Positions 1-7,713 of a stretch of DNA of 12,031 bases are shown in pieces (position 1 is the first letter of the stretch; the number at the start of each line of letters is the position of its first letter). The stretch is from NCBI GenBank assembly GCA_900557475.1, contig USTA01000010.1, forward strand, positions 1 to 12,031, read 5' to 3'. The notes beneath the pieces were generated by a model. It was given only the letters and a program-made list of their open reading frames with translations. It was not told where the DNA came from and did no database searches. The position numbers and the translations under genes were made by a program. The stretch comes from an uncultured Clostridium sp. GTDB taxonomy: Bacteria > Bacillota > Clostridia > TANB77 > CAG-508.

Positions 1-1
1 T

Positions 2-877
2 GGTGGTGGAAGAAAAAAGACTCAACCAAAACAGAAAGATCCAGCGGCAGGTGGTTCGGGTGCAGGAACTGGTAGCGGTGCAAACGGAGGAAGCGGCTCA
101 GGTGGAAACTCAGGCAGTGGTTCTGGTTCAGGTAATGGAAGTAGTGCGGGAAACGGTTCAAGAGGTAGCTCGAATGCGGGAGCAGGAAGCGGTTCAGGCA
201 CTGGAGGAACATCAGATAATGGCAAAAAGCCAGGTCTTTTAAAAGAACTAGGTTCTATGGCAGGGCATGCAGCATTAGATATGGCAATAGGGGCTCCAAA
301 AGCTGTCATAAAAGGAGTGGCAAAATTACCACTAGCTATGATGATGATGTCAGCAGGAGCAGCAACTGGAAACTTAACAAATGCTATTAATGGATTCAAA
401 TCAGGTAGCGGAATGACAGAAGATTTTATAAACAGACGTGCAGAAAAATGGCATGCATCAGATGTAGCAACAGATTATCAAAGAGCAATGGATAGTGGAT
501 TATATGCAGGAAAGTCAGATGCTGAAATAAGACAACGTACAAAGGATTTATTAGAAGGAGAGGCAGAACCTGTTTCAGATAAAGAAAGAGAATATTATTC
601 AGCAATGGTAAAAACTAAGGACTACTATAAAGATAGAGGTTATAGTGAAGATGAAGCTATATCAAGAATTGATGAAGATATTGCAGGTTTCCAAAGTGGA
701 ACGTTAGGTGAAGTAACAGCAGAAAGAGTAGTATATAATCATGTAAGGAATAGTAAACCAGTAGTAGCAGCAGAGAAGGCATACTACAAAGGAAAAAATA
801 AAATACAACAGGTACGAGAAGAAAGAGAGAAACAAAGAAACGGAAGTAGTGGAGAAGACAATAAATTTAGTGAATAA
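2..877 (+). CDS. C-terminal part of a VirB6/TrbL-like conjugation membrane protein (5'-truncated by the window)
   Basis: The reading frame is open from base 2, so the ATG at 257 is internal and the gene starts outside the window; 291 residues are visible. The first 70 or so residues are a low-complexity Gly/Ser/Ala/Asn linker, visibly richer in G and C than the surroundings. Next comes an Ala/Gly-rich hydrophobic stretch with four consecutive Met (about residues 86-125), then a charged helical tail ending in GEDNKFSE and tandem stops TAATAA. Glycine-rich linkers and soluble charged tails are common at the C-termini of VirB6/TrbL-type mating-channel proteins of Gram-positive ICEs. The assignment rests mostly on position directly upstream of a cell-wall hydrolase, as in Tn916 orf15-orf14. 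The multi-TM core is not visible, so the family call is inference. Confidence 0.6.
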   Translation, partial: GGGRKKTQPKQKDPAAGGSGAGTGSGANGGSGSGGNSGSGSGSGNGSSAGNGSRGSSNAGAGSGSGTGGTSDNGKKPGLLKELGSMAGHAALDMAIGAPKAVIKGVAKLPLAMMMMSAGAATGNLTNAINGFKSGSGMTEDFINRRAEKWHASDVATDYQRAMDSGLYAGKSDAEIRQRTKDLLEGEAEPVSDKEREYYSAMVKTKDYYKDRGYSEDEAISRIDEDIAGFQSGTLGEVTAERVVYNHVRNSKPVVAAEKAYYKGKNKIQQVREEREKQRNGSSGEDNKFSE

Positions 878-900
878 TAAAAAAGGTAGGTGATATAGCA

Positions 901-3900
901 GTGGATGACGAAAACTCAAACGTAAGCACAGCAGGAGCAGATAAAGAAAAAAGAAAACAAAATAAACAAGGCAAAGAATCAAAAACTCAAAAAGCAGCAG
1001 GAGCAGCACAAAGTGTAGCTAAAAATAAAAAAGTACTTAAATTTATAATTGCTCATGCAGGAGTATTTATTACAATAGCAGTTATTCTACTTATTATATT
1101 GCTTATTATAGGATTTGTTGGATACTTTACTTCACTTCCTGGAATGTGGATTGAAAAAGTAAAAGAAGCGAGTGCAAATACATGGCAGAAAATTCAAGGT
1201 TGGATTTCAGGTGATAATGTTTCTGTAACGATTACAGATGACCAGCAAGTTCAGCTTGCACAGCATATTCACGAAATGGGATATGATATTGTAGGATACG
1301 GATTTGCAGACGCTCAATATGAACATAAGGTCGGAGAAGAAGATAGTGAGGAAAGAGAAGGTTTTGCACAAAATGGAAACATTATTACAATAGAAGGAAA
1401 TGGTAAAACTGGAACTAATTATTTAAAAACATACATTGCTAAAAGTGAAGCAACATATTTTCCAACTACTTGGAGTTTAGAAAAATTCTTTGGTGGAGTA
1501 ATTGGTATATTTGGGATAGGCGACGAAGAAGCTAACGTATTAAAATCAGAGGGAATGATAAACATAAATAATGAAGACGGTGTAAACATAGAAATAGACA
1601 GGGAAAATAGACTGCTTGCAATAAAACAAAATTTTAAGGCTACTTATTATTATGATATGTCAAACTGGACTTCAAGATATGGAAGACCACAAGAACTATT
1701 TTTAGCATTACATATAGCAACGATGATGCCAGACTTAACATATGATTTAGCAACAAAAAATGTATTTAATACAAAAGTAAATATAGAATTGCAGAAACTA
1801 AACGGAACTTTTGAAGTTAAACTAATAGGAGAAAATGGTTCACAAGTATTAGAAACTGACATTTTGAAATTGTTTTTATCAAAACTATGTCATTTTACTG
1901 ATGAAGAAATTAGTAGATTTGAAGAAGCAGATAAATTATATGAGGCATTTGAAGCAGTACAAGATTTGCAAAAGCCATATTTAGACGGATACATTGGTGC
2001 ACAAGATGGAGACATTATAAGAGATTGGGAACATAGTTATATAAATGGAATAGACGTAAGAAGTGTGGAAAATAAAGTTTTAGAAACTACATATACACCT
2101 CAAATAACTGTTAATAAAAAAAAGAGACATTCTATACTTTATGGTTATCACCAAGGAAAGATACCAGATGGCTTTGCACCGGATTCTAATGAATTAGATA
2201 GGAATTATTGGTATAAAACAGAAAGCGAAAAAATAGGAAGAATAACTAGATGTTATGATTTAAGTTCGGAAGGTGCAGAAGTTGAACGTGCGTTAGAGGG
2301 AACAGTTTTAGGAGACTTTTCGGCTGAGCAAGTAAAAGCATTATGGGAGCTTATGATAGAAGGAAAGAAAGTAGAAACAGTATATCTTCCAAGAATCGAA
2401 AACGTTGTAAAGCATTGGTTTTATAAGCCAATAGAGTTTAAATATGGACAAGCAAAAATGGCAAAAAAGACGGTTTCATATGGTGCAACAGGAGAAGATG
2501 ATCCTTTAGCTAGCGTATCAGGATATACAATACAATTAGATCAAACTTTAGTATCTCCGAATAGCAAAGAAGGAATATTCTATCAACTTTGTGAACCAGA
2601 GTTAGATGGACCTAATGATGCAATAATAGCTTTATTTAAAGGAGGCTCTGGAGAAATAAGATATATGTACCGAGGAAAAGAGCAAAAGGTAGAATATGAC
2701 CTACCTGGAAATTATTATAGATATGATGGAACAAGAGATAAAGCATTGAAAATTGCAAATGCAAAAGCACATGATGAAGGAAAAACTACCTATTCATTCC
2801 AAGGAGAAGAACGAACTACTATTGACCCATCAAATGAAGATATGAAAGTAGAAAAAGAAGAAGTTACTTTTTATAAGACAGATGCAGAAGGAAATAATAT
2901 AAAAACAGATGCTCTAGCAGCACTTTCAATATTAGGAAATACTCATTCAGAAGAAGCAGAGTGGTCATATAGACTTTTAAAAGAATTACTGATTAAATTA
3001 GATTACTTTACTAGGGAAGACTTCCAAAAACCATTAAATCAAGTTTTATTATGGCCAATTGAAACAATAGGAACAACAGCAGTAGAAAAAGATGAAGATG
3101 GTTTGGCAAAGGGGCTATATAAGGATGATGATAAATATGGATTATTCTTAAAAGTAGAAGAGGCTTTTCAAACAGGTAATTCTGTGATTGCACCGGGGGA
3201 TGCAGAAGTAATAAACGTATCTGGGGACAGCATAACACTTAAATTCAAATCTCTTTCAGATGCCACTGTTGAAAGACTAAAAACACAGTTTGGAACTGAC
3301 TATAAAGAGCCAAAAAGAGACATAGTATTGGATATGACAATGACTATATCTGGAATAAAAGTATCAGCATCAGCAGGAAGTACAGTTACAGAGGGAGAGA
3401 CTATAGGTCTTGCAGGAACAGATGACATAAGAATAGTAATGAACAACATAGATAAATCTAATGTCGATGATATAGAAACATACACATATCCTACATATGT
3501 TGGAACAGATCAGACATTAATTTATAATCATAATGGAAATATAGAACCACCACCATATGTACCAGATGGAGGCAATGAAGATACAGACGGAAATACAGAT
3601 GGAAATGCAACACAAACAAATCCAGAATATCATGGGGAAAATTACTGTGTAGATATGTCTAAACCTGAGGCGTTGCCAAGCTTATCAGAAGCACAATTAA
3701 GGGAAATTGTAAGTAAATCTAGTATGAGTCAAAAGGCAAAAGAAAATATGAATAGTGTAATACCTGACTTGATTAGATATGAAGATGAATACAATGTAAA
3801 TGCAGTATTCTTTATGGCAGTAGCAAGAGCGGAATCACAATGGGGAACTGCATGGGCAGCAATTGATAAATCTACATATAATTGGTGTAGTATAAAAGGT

Positions 3901-4143
3901 TCAAAAAATGGAGGATATGTAGATGGAAACGGAACAAGCTGGAATAAATATACAAGCTTTAGTGATGCAACAAAAGGTTTTTGTAATTTAATAGCAAATG
4001 GAAGCTATTATTACAATGCAGGAAGATATACTGTAACAGATATAGCACCAACATATTGTAATGCATCATGGGGCGTTTCTGTATGTACATACATAAAACA
4101 ATTTTATAACTCAATAGGAATAGAGATAGAATCAGTTAATTGA
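901..4143 (+). CDS. Membrane-anchored conjugation cell-wall hydrolase: degenerate M23-like fold plus GH73-like glucosaminidase domain
   Basis: A GTG start is chosen because AGGTGA (888-893) lies 7 nt upstream; 1080 residues. Layout: Lys/Gln-rich cytoplasmic N-terminus (1-44); one TM segment (about 46-76); a long extracytoplasmic region without recognisable motifs (80-750); a lipoyl/M23-like beta region (about 760-850) with VIAPGDAEV and GSTVTEGETIGLAG; an acidic Asn/Gly/Thr linker (about 885-910); and a C-terminal GH73-like domain (about 935-1075). The last holds the motif ARAESQWGTAW with putative catalytic Glu978, then NWCSIKG and YTSFSDATKGF. The M23-like part ends in DDIRIVM where active M23 enzymes have HxH, so it is probably structural. 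Such proteins open peptidoglycan locally for the mating channel (Tn916 orf14, VirB1-like). The gene sits 23 nt after the VirB6-like gene, in the same operon. The GH73 call is fairly sure; the M23 relationship is weaker. Confidence 0.8.
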   Translation: MDDENSNVSTAGADKEKRKQNKQGKESKTQKAAGAAQSVAKNKKVLKFIIAHAGVFITIAVILLIILLIIGFVGYFTSLPGMWIEKVKEASANTWQKIQGWISGDNVSVTITDDQQVQLAQHIHEMGYDIVGYGFADAQYEHKVGEEDSEEREGFAQNGNIITIEGNGKTGTNYLKTYIAKSEATYFPTTWSLEKFFGGVIGIFGIGDEEANVLKSEGMININNEDGVNIEIDRENRLLAIKQNFKATYYYDMSNWTSRYGRPQELFLALHIATMMPDLTYDLATKNVFNTKVNIELQKLNGTFEVKLIGENGSQVLETDILKLFLSKLCHFTDEEISRFEEADKLYEAFEAVQDLQKPYLDGYIGAQDGDIIRDWEHSYINGIDVRSVENKVLETTYTPQITVNKKKRHSILYGYHQGKIPDGFAPDSNELDRNYWYKTESEKIGRITRCYDLSSEGAEVERALEGTVLGDFSAEQVKALWELMIEGKKVETVYLPRIENVVKHWFYKPIEFKYGQAKMAKKTVSYGATGEDDPLASVSGYTIQLDQTLVSPNSKEGIFYQLCEPELDGPNDAIIALFKGGSGEIRYMYRGKEQKVEYDLPGNYYRYDGTRDKALKIANAKAHDEGKTTYSFQGEERTTIDPSNEDMKVEKEEVTFYKTDAEGNNIKTDALAALSILGNTHSEEAEWSYRLLKELLIKLDYFTREDFQKPLNQVLLWPIETIGTTAVEKDEDGLAKGLYKDDDKYGLFLKVEEAFQTGNSVIAPGDAEVINVSGDSITLKFKSLSDATVERLKTQFGTDYKEPKRDIVLDMTMTISGIKVSASAGSTVTEGETIGLAGTDDIRIVMNNIDKSNVDDIETYTYPTYVGTDQTLIYNHNGNIEPPPYVPDGGNEDTDGNTDGNATQTNPEYHGENYCVDMSKPEALPSLSEAQLREIVSKSSMSQKAKENMNSVIPDLIRYEDEYNVNAVFFMAVARAESQWGTAWAAIDKSTYNWCSIKGSKNGGYVDGNGTSWNKYTSFSDATKGFCNLIANGSYYYNAGRYTVTDIAPTYCNASWGVSVCTYIKQFYNSIGIEIESVN

Positions 4144-4168
4144 TAACGAACTATAAGGGAGAATATAG

Positions 4169-4684
4169 ATGAAAAAATTCTTAATAGGAATAATAATTGC
4201 TTTAACTATCTTACTAATAGGACAACTTATATACTTTAACTTTAAAGACAGAAGCGAAAAAACAAGCAAAGTAGAAAATCAAGTATCACCAAATAAAGTA
4301 AACGAAATTGTGAATAGTAATAATATGGAAGACTCACAAGTTAAAGAAAACATGATAGTGCCAGAAGGATTAGAAAACTTAAGAAATAGTTATACTGGAA
4401 GTGTCAATTTAGACACTTTCCAGAAAGAACTATATGACTTTATAAATGTGAACTTAGAAAAAATTTATTCAAAAACAATAAGAAAAAGCAATAACAACAT
4501 ACTGCAAAAATACGACTTAAATAAAGAAGAAATAAATAAAATGTGTATTTATTCAGCAAAAGACTTTCTAGGAATTGCAACAGAAATATTTAATGTGGCA
4601 CATATTGACGGAGTAAATTTTAAATCAGCAAGTATAGATATGGAAACATATAATGGAGACGACAGCCGGATATACAAGTTTTAA
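4169..4684 (+). CDS. Small single-TM protein of the conjugation operon, truncated by a frameshift
   Basis: AAGGGAG (4155-4161) lies 7 nt before the ATG. The product begins MKKFLIG with one TM segment (about 4-24), then a Lys/Asn-rich extracytoplasmic region. As read it is 171 residues and ends abruptly at TAA 4682. The +1 frame continues without a stop from 4665 to TAG 4791, so the intact gene would encode about 207 residues and end 4 nt before the next start. The shift lies around GGAGACGACAGCC (4655-4667), consistent with one inserted base (or two deleted) relative to the ancestral frame. I do not recognise the family. The position, one-TM topology and size suggest an accessory mating-channel subunit like its two downstream neighbours. 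The frameshift may be a real mutation or a sequencing error. Confidence 0.7.
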   Translation: MKKFLIGIIIALTILLIGQLIYFNFKDRSEKTSKVENQVSPNKVNEIVNSNNMEDSQVKENMIVPEGLENLRNSYTGSVNLDTFQKELYDFINVNLEKIYSKTIRKSNNNILQKYDLNKEEINKMCIYSAKDFLGIATEIFNVAHIDGVNFKSASIDMETYNGDDSRIYKF

Positions 4685-4793
4685 AGTTACATTTAAATAT
4701 TCAAAAAATAACGAAATGAATATAAAAGTATATTTAAGTAATAATTCAGATACCGTTCCAAATATAAAATTAGGAACATATGAAGAAGGATAG
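4665..4793 (+). pseudogene. Out-of-frame 3' tail of the frameshifted 4169 gene
   Basis: Codons from GCC 4665 to TAG 4791 read A-G-Y-T-S-F-K-V-T-F-K-Y and end in IKLGTYEEG. The composition (alternating polar/hydrophobic beta strands, Lys/Asn-rich) matches a C-terminal beta region and carries no stop for 42 codons. It has no start or ribosome binding site of its own. Its stop codon falls within the ribosome binding region of the next gene, giving the usual tight operon spacing. This supports it being the original 3' end of the upstream gene. Confidence 0.65.
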
Positions 4794-4797
4794 AAAA

Positions 4798-5334
4798 ATG
4801 AATCAGTATAAAAAAATAATATATTTAATACTTACAATAGTAATTTTAATTTTGGTAGCACTAAATATAAAAGTATTTTTAGATAACAATTTTGAAAAGA
4901 AAGCTGAAACAGGAAAAAATGAACAAAAAAATATTACTAGAAATTTAGTAAGTGCTGAAGAAGATGATGCAAATAGAAAAGATAAAATAGCTGGCTTAAA
5001 TGAAATGCTTCGTATGCAAACATATTTTGGAGAATACATTTCATACATAGAAAGTCAAAATTATGAAGCGGCATATTCGCTTTTGTATGATAATTTTAAG
5101 CAGACATATTTTCCTACATTAGAACAGTTTGAAACATATGCAAAATCACATTATCCAGCAATGAGCACAATTGAATATACAAAAATAGACAGGGAAGGAA
5201 AATATTATGTTTTAACATACATAATGAGAGATACACTAAATAGTAATATTCAAGATAAGGAAAAAGAGAAAAGAGTTGTTATTATGGAAAATGACGTAGA
5301 AGATTTTAAAATTTCTTTTGATGTAGAAGAATAA
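4798..5334 (+). CDS. Single-TM protein with NTF2/VirB8(TcpC)-like domain
   Basis: The ATG at 4798 is preferred to the in-frame ATG at 4780, because AGAAGGA (4784-4790) is placed 7 nt before 4798, while 4780 has no site and would overlap the neighbouring tail. The product is 178 residues: cytoplasmic MNQYKK, a TM segment (about 6-28), a Lys/Glu linker, and a domain (about 72-165) starting YISYIESQNYEAAYSLL. That helix-turn-helix opening is typical of small NTF2-like folds, as in VirB8/TcpC of conjugation systems, and recurs in the next gene (FFNYCNNKEYANAYNML). The likely role is a periplasm-equivalent scaffold of the mating channel. Family assignment comes from pattern and context, not an established hit. 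Confidence 0.7.
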   Translation: MNQYKKIIYLILTIVILILVALNIKVFLDNNFEKKAETGKNEQKNITRNLVSAEEDDANRKDKIAGLNEMLRMQTYFGEYISYIESQNYEAAYSLLYDNFKQTYFPTLEQFETYAKSHYPAMSTIEYTKIDREGKYYVLTYIMRDTLNSNIQDKEKEKRVVIMENDVEDFKISFDVEE

Positions 5335-5358
5335 AGTTTTTGGAAAGGAAAATGTTAA

Positions 5359-6312
5359 ATGAAATTAAGTGCAAGAATACTTTTAGCAATCAGAAACTTT
5401 TTCAAGAAATACTGGGGAATAATAGTTGCAGTTTTAGTTATATGGGTAGGTCTATTTATATTCAATATGTATTTAAAAAACAAACCCAAAGAAATTGAAT
5501 TAAGTAATACGTATGACCCAGATACCCCTGTTTTAGATAACAAAGAAAAAGTTCCAACAAAGGAAAGAGAAGAAGTAAATACATTAATAGATACATTCTT
5601 TAACTATTGTAATAATAAAGAATATGCAAATGCATATAATATGCTTACAGAAGACTGTAAAAGCTATTTATATAGTAATAGTGTAGGACAATTTAAAAAT
5701 TATGTAGATGAAATATATAATACCAAAAAAATATACAATATTCAAAACTATTCGAACACAGATGATGCATATATTTACAATATAAGAATATTAGATGATA
5801 TAATGTCAACTGGTACAACAGGTGGTTATGAGCCATATCAAGAAAAAATAGCTATTATAGAGGAAAATGAAACTAAAAAAATTACTAATCAAGGTTATAT
5901 GGGAAAACATATATTTAAAAATGTAGTTGGTGAAGATGAATATTTAAAAGTTAAAATAATTTCCAAGAATATGAGTTATACAAGAGAAGAATATTATGTT
6001 GAAATAACAAATAAAACAGACGGATATATATCGATTGGAAATGGTGCGACAGCAAATGAAATAACAATAAATTTAGGAGACCAAAAAAGAAATGCGTTAG
6101 ATATAATTAATAATAATGTATTCTTAAAACCGGGGAATACTAACACATACCATTTCATATTTGACAAATATTACGATGACGGAAAAGATCCAACTGAGCT
6201 AAACTTAAATTTAGTAAGAGTGTATGACAACAATGAAGAAAAGGCTTTAGCAGGTAAATCATCAGAGGCATTAAAAGCATATAGCATGAATATTCCGATA
6301 AACAATAAGTAA
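5359..6312 (+). CDS. Single-TM protein with NTF2/TcpC-like domain and C-terminal beta domain
   Basis: GGAAAGG (5342-5348) lies 10 nt before the ATG; 317 residues. A basic N-terminus is followed by a TM segment (about 19-40), an NTF2-like region (about 68-165) with the FFNYCNNKEYANAYNMLTED opening shared with the preceding gene, and a beta-rich C-terminal domain (about 195-310; YYVEITNKTDGYI, then LNLVRVYDN). Two extracytoplasmic domains after one TM helix is the architecture of Tn916 TcpC (orf13), which contacts the channel and the cell wall. The gene is 24 nt downstream of its paralogue and is last in the conjugation operon: a strong hairpin begins 1 nt after its stop codon. Confidence 0.7.
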   Translation: MKLSARILLAIRNFFKKYWGIIVAVLVIWVGLFIFNMYLKNKPKEIELSNTYDPDTPVLDNKEKVPTKEREEVNTLIDTFFNYCNNKEYANAYNMLTEDCKSYLYSNSVGQFKNYVDEIYNTKKIYNIQNYSNTDDAYIYNIRILDDIMSTGTTGGYEPYQEKIAIIEENETKKITNQGYMGKHIFKNVVGEDEYLKVKIISKNMSYTREEYYVEITNKTDGYISIGNGATANEITINLGDQKRNALDIINNNVFLKPGNTNTYHFIFDKYYDDGKDPTELNLNLVRVYDNNEEKALAGKSSEALKAYSMNIPINNK

Positions 6313-6313
6313 T

Positions 6314-6354
6314 AAAAAATCGCTTAGGACATATAATGTCTTAGGTGATTTTTT
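6314..6354 (+). terminator. 19-bp terminator hairpin that also buries the next gene's Shine-Dalgarno
   Basis: The arms 6314-6332 and 6336-6354 pair over 19 consecutive positions, three of them G-U, around a 3-nt loop (ATA), with six U at the 3' end. It closes the conjugation operon. The 3' arm contains AGGTGA (6343-6348), the only Shine-Dalgarno candidate for the ATG at 6355, which directly abuts the stem. Confidence 0.85.
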
Positions 6355-7605
6355 ATGAAAAGAGTATTAAGAAAATTAAAATGGCTAGTTGTGTTAGCAA
6401 GTATAATATTATTGTGCTTTATAAATACATGTAAAGCAGATGATGAACTAGAAGAATACAAAAATGTAATAGAAAAAGAAGAACAAAAAGTAATACAAGA
6501 AACAGCAAATTCAGAAACTAAACCAACAATAAATTCAAGAAGATATGTTATTTACGATAGATTGTCTGGAAAAGCATTATATGGAAAAGATGAGAATAAG
6601 CAAACTGCAATGGCATCTACCACTAAAATTCTTACATCATTAATTATAGTAGAAAACTGTGACTTAAAAGAAAGTGTTACAATAGATAAAAAGGCAGCAG
6701 CAGTGGGAGGTTCAAGGTTAGGATTAAAAGAAGGAGATAAAATAACAGTAAACGACCTTCTTTATGGACTTATGCTAAGGTCTGGAAATGATGCAGCAGT
6801 AGCCCTAGCTAGATACGTAGCAGGAAGTACAGACGAATTTGCAAGTTTAATGAATCATAAAGCAAAAGAATTGGGATTGAAAAGATCACACTTTGTAACT
6901 CCACATGGATTAGATAATGAAAAACATTATACAACAGCATATGAACTAGCAAAACTAACAGATTATGCTTTGAAAAATGAAACTATAAGAAAAATAGTAA
7001 ATACGAAAGTAGCAAGTATTAAAATAAATGGGGATACTAGAGAAATAAGAAATACAAATGAACTTTTAGGAAACGTAGAAGGAGTATATGGTGTAAAAAC
7101 AGGTTTTACTAATAATGCAGGAAGATGCCTAGTAACAGCAGTAAAAAGAGAAAATTTAGATTTGATAATAGTTGTTTTAGGTGCTGATACAAGGAAAGAT
7201 AGAGCAAGAGATACTGTTAAACTAATAGAATATGCATGTAATAAATATGAAGTTTTAAATGTTGAAGAAGCAGTAGAAAAGGAATTTGAGCTTTGGAAGC
7301 AAATAAATCAAAATAGAATTTATATAAATAAAGCAGAAAATGGAATAGAACTGGAAATATCAGAACCGAAAATAAAAAAAGTTGCCACAGACAAAAATAT
7401 AAAAATAGAAATAACAGCAGTAACATCTTTAGAAGCACCCATTAGTAGAGGTACTAGAATAGGAACTTTGATTGTGAAATTAGGCGATGAAATATTAGAA
7501 GAAATAGATATAAAAACGAGCTTAGATGTAAAAAGAAGGGATATATGGGATTATTTAAAAATATTTGCTAAAATTTATTCTGGAAAAATTAACATTATAA
7601 ATTAA
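6355..7605 (+). CDS. dacF: D-alanyl-D-alanine carboxypeptidase, peptidase S11 (DacF/PBP5-type)
   Basis: A 416-residue secreted or membrane-associated penicillin-binding protein that removes the terminal D-Ala from peptidoglycan pentapeptide. Visible motifs: a signal-peptide-like N-terminus (hydrophobic 11-24, likely cleavage after CKA near residue 27); the SxxK motif STTK (Ser88 nucleophile, Lys91); SGN (143-145); KTG (248-250); and a C-terminal beta domain (about 315-400) as in PBP5/DacF. Length and motif spacing fit the family. The ribosome binding site AGGTGA (6343-6348, spacing 6) is inside the upstream terminator stem, so expression by read-through may depend on translation of the preceding gene; no separate promoter was found. 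It may be ICE cargo tuning the wall for mating, or the first chromosomal gene after the transfer operon. The dacF symbol is by type only. Confidence 0.9.
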   Translation: MKRVLRKLKWLVVLASIILLCFINTCKADDELEEYKNVIEKEEQKVIQETANSETKPTINSRRYVIYDRLSGKALYGKDENKQTAMASTTKILTSLIIVENCDLKESVTIDKKAAAVGGSRLGLKEGDKITVNDLLYGLMLRSGNDAAVALARYVAGSTDEFASLMNHKAKELGLKRSHFVTPHGLDNEKHYTTAYELAKLTDYALKNETIRKIVNTKVASIKINGDTREIRNTNELLGNVEGVYGVKTGFTNNAGRCLVTAVKRENLDLIIVVLGADTRKDRARDTVKLIEYACNKYEVLNVEEAVEKEFELWKQINQNRIYINKAENGIELEISEPKIKKVATDKNIKIEITAVTSLEAPISRGTRIGTLIVKLGDEILEEIDIKTSLDVKRRDIWDYLKIFAKIYSGKINIIN

Positions 7606-7624
7606 GCTGCAGCTATGAAAACAA

Positions 7625-7653
7625 TTGCTAATAAAATTTTGATATAGTATAAT
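7625..7653 (+). promoter_or_regulatory. Possible sigma-A promoter pointing into the 3' end of the SOD gene
   Basis: TTGCTA (7625-7630), 17 nt, TATAAT (7648-7653). No plus-strand gene follows. A transcript would begin close to the hairpin at 7658 and run antisense to the SOD-like gene. In DNA this AT-rich it could be chance. Confidence 0.3.
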
Positions 7654-7657
7654 AAAG

Positions 7658-7699
7658 AAACCTTGGTAATTAAACTTTTGAGTTTAATAATCAAGGTTT
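7658..7699. terminator. Hairpin terminator between convergent genes
   Basis: The arms AAACCTTGGTAATTAAAC (7658-7675) and 7682-7699 pair with one mismatch and one G-U around a 6-nt loop. On the minus strand the stem is followed by TTTCTTTATT, so it best serves the SOD-like gene. On the plus strand it lies 53 nt after the carboxypeptidase gene but lacks a U tract. Confidence 0.65.
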
Positions 7700-7713
7700 A
7701 AGAATACAATTTA

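Larger units (their letters stand above)
2..6312 (+). mobile_element. Distal part of a conjugative transfer operon (ICE-like), left end outside the window
   Basis: Five consecutive plus-strand genes with short gaps encode a VirB6/TrbL-like C-terminus, a membrane-anchored peptidoglycan hydrolase and three single-TM proteins, two with VirB8/TcpC-like NTF2-type repeats. Established knowledge: in Tn916-type modules the VirB6-like gene (orf15) is followed by a cell-wall hydrolase (orf14) and by the VirB8-like TcpC (orf13), which is the order seen here. The operon ends in a strong hairpin at 6314-6354. No integrase, relaxase, VirB4 or att site lies in the window, so membership of a complete, active element is inference. 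Confidence 0.6.

Noticed and set aside
3..399. Frame 3 plus-strand ORF (3-242) and minus-strand ORF (22-399) at the left edge
   Set aside because: Both are shadows of the Gly/Ser-codon repeats of the real frame 2, which is open from base 2 to 877. Neither has a ribosome binding site or sensible composition.
4780..4797. ATG at 4780 as start of the NTF2-like protein
   Set aside because: No Shine-Dalgarno, and it overlaps the 3' tail of the previous gene. AGAAGGA is correctly spaced for ATG 4798.
7606..7615. Palindrome around GCTGCAGC after the carboxypeptidase gene
   Set aside because: Short, no loop or T tract, and no function can be assigned.
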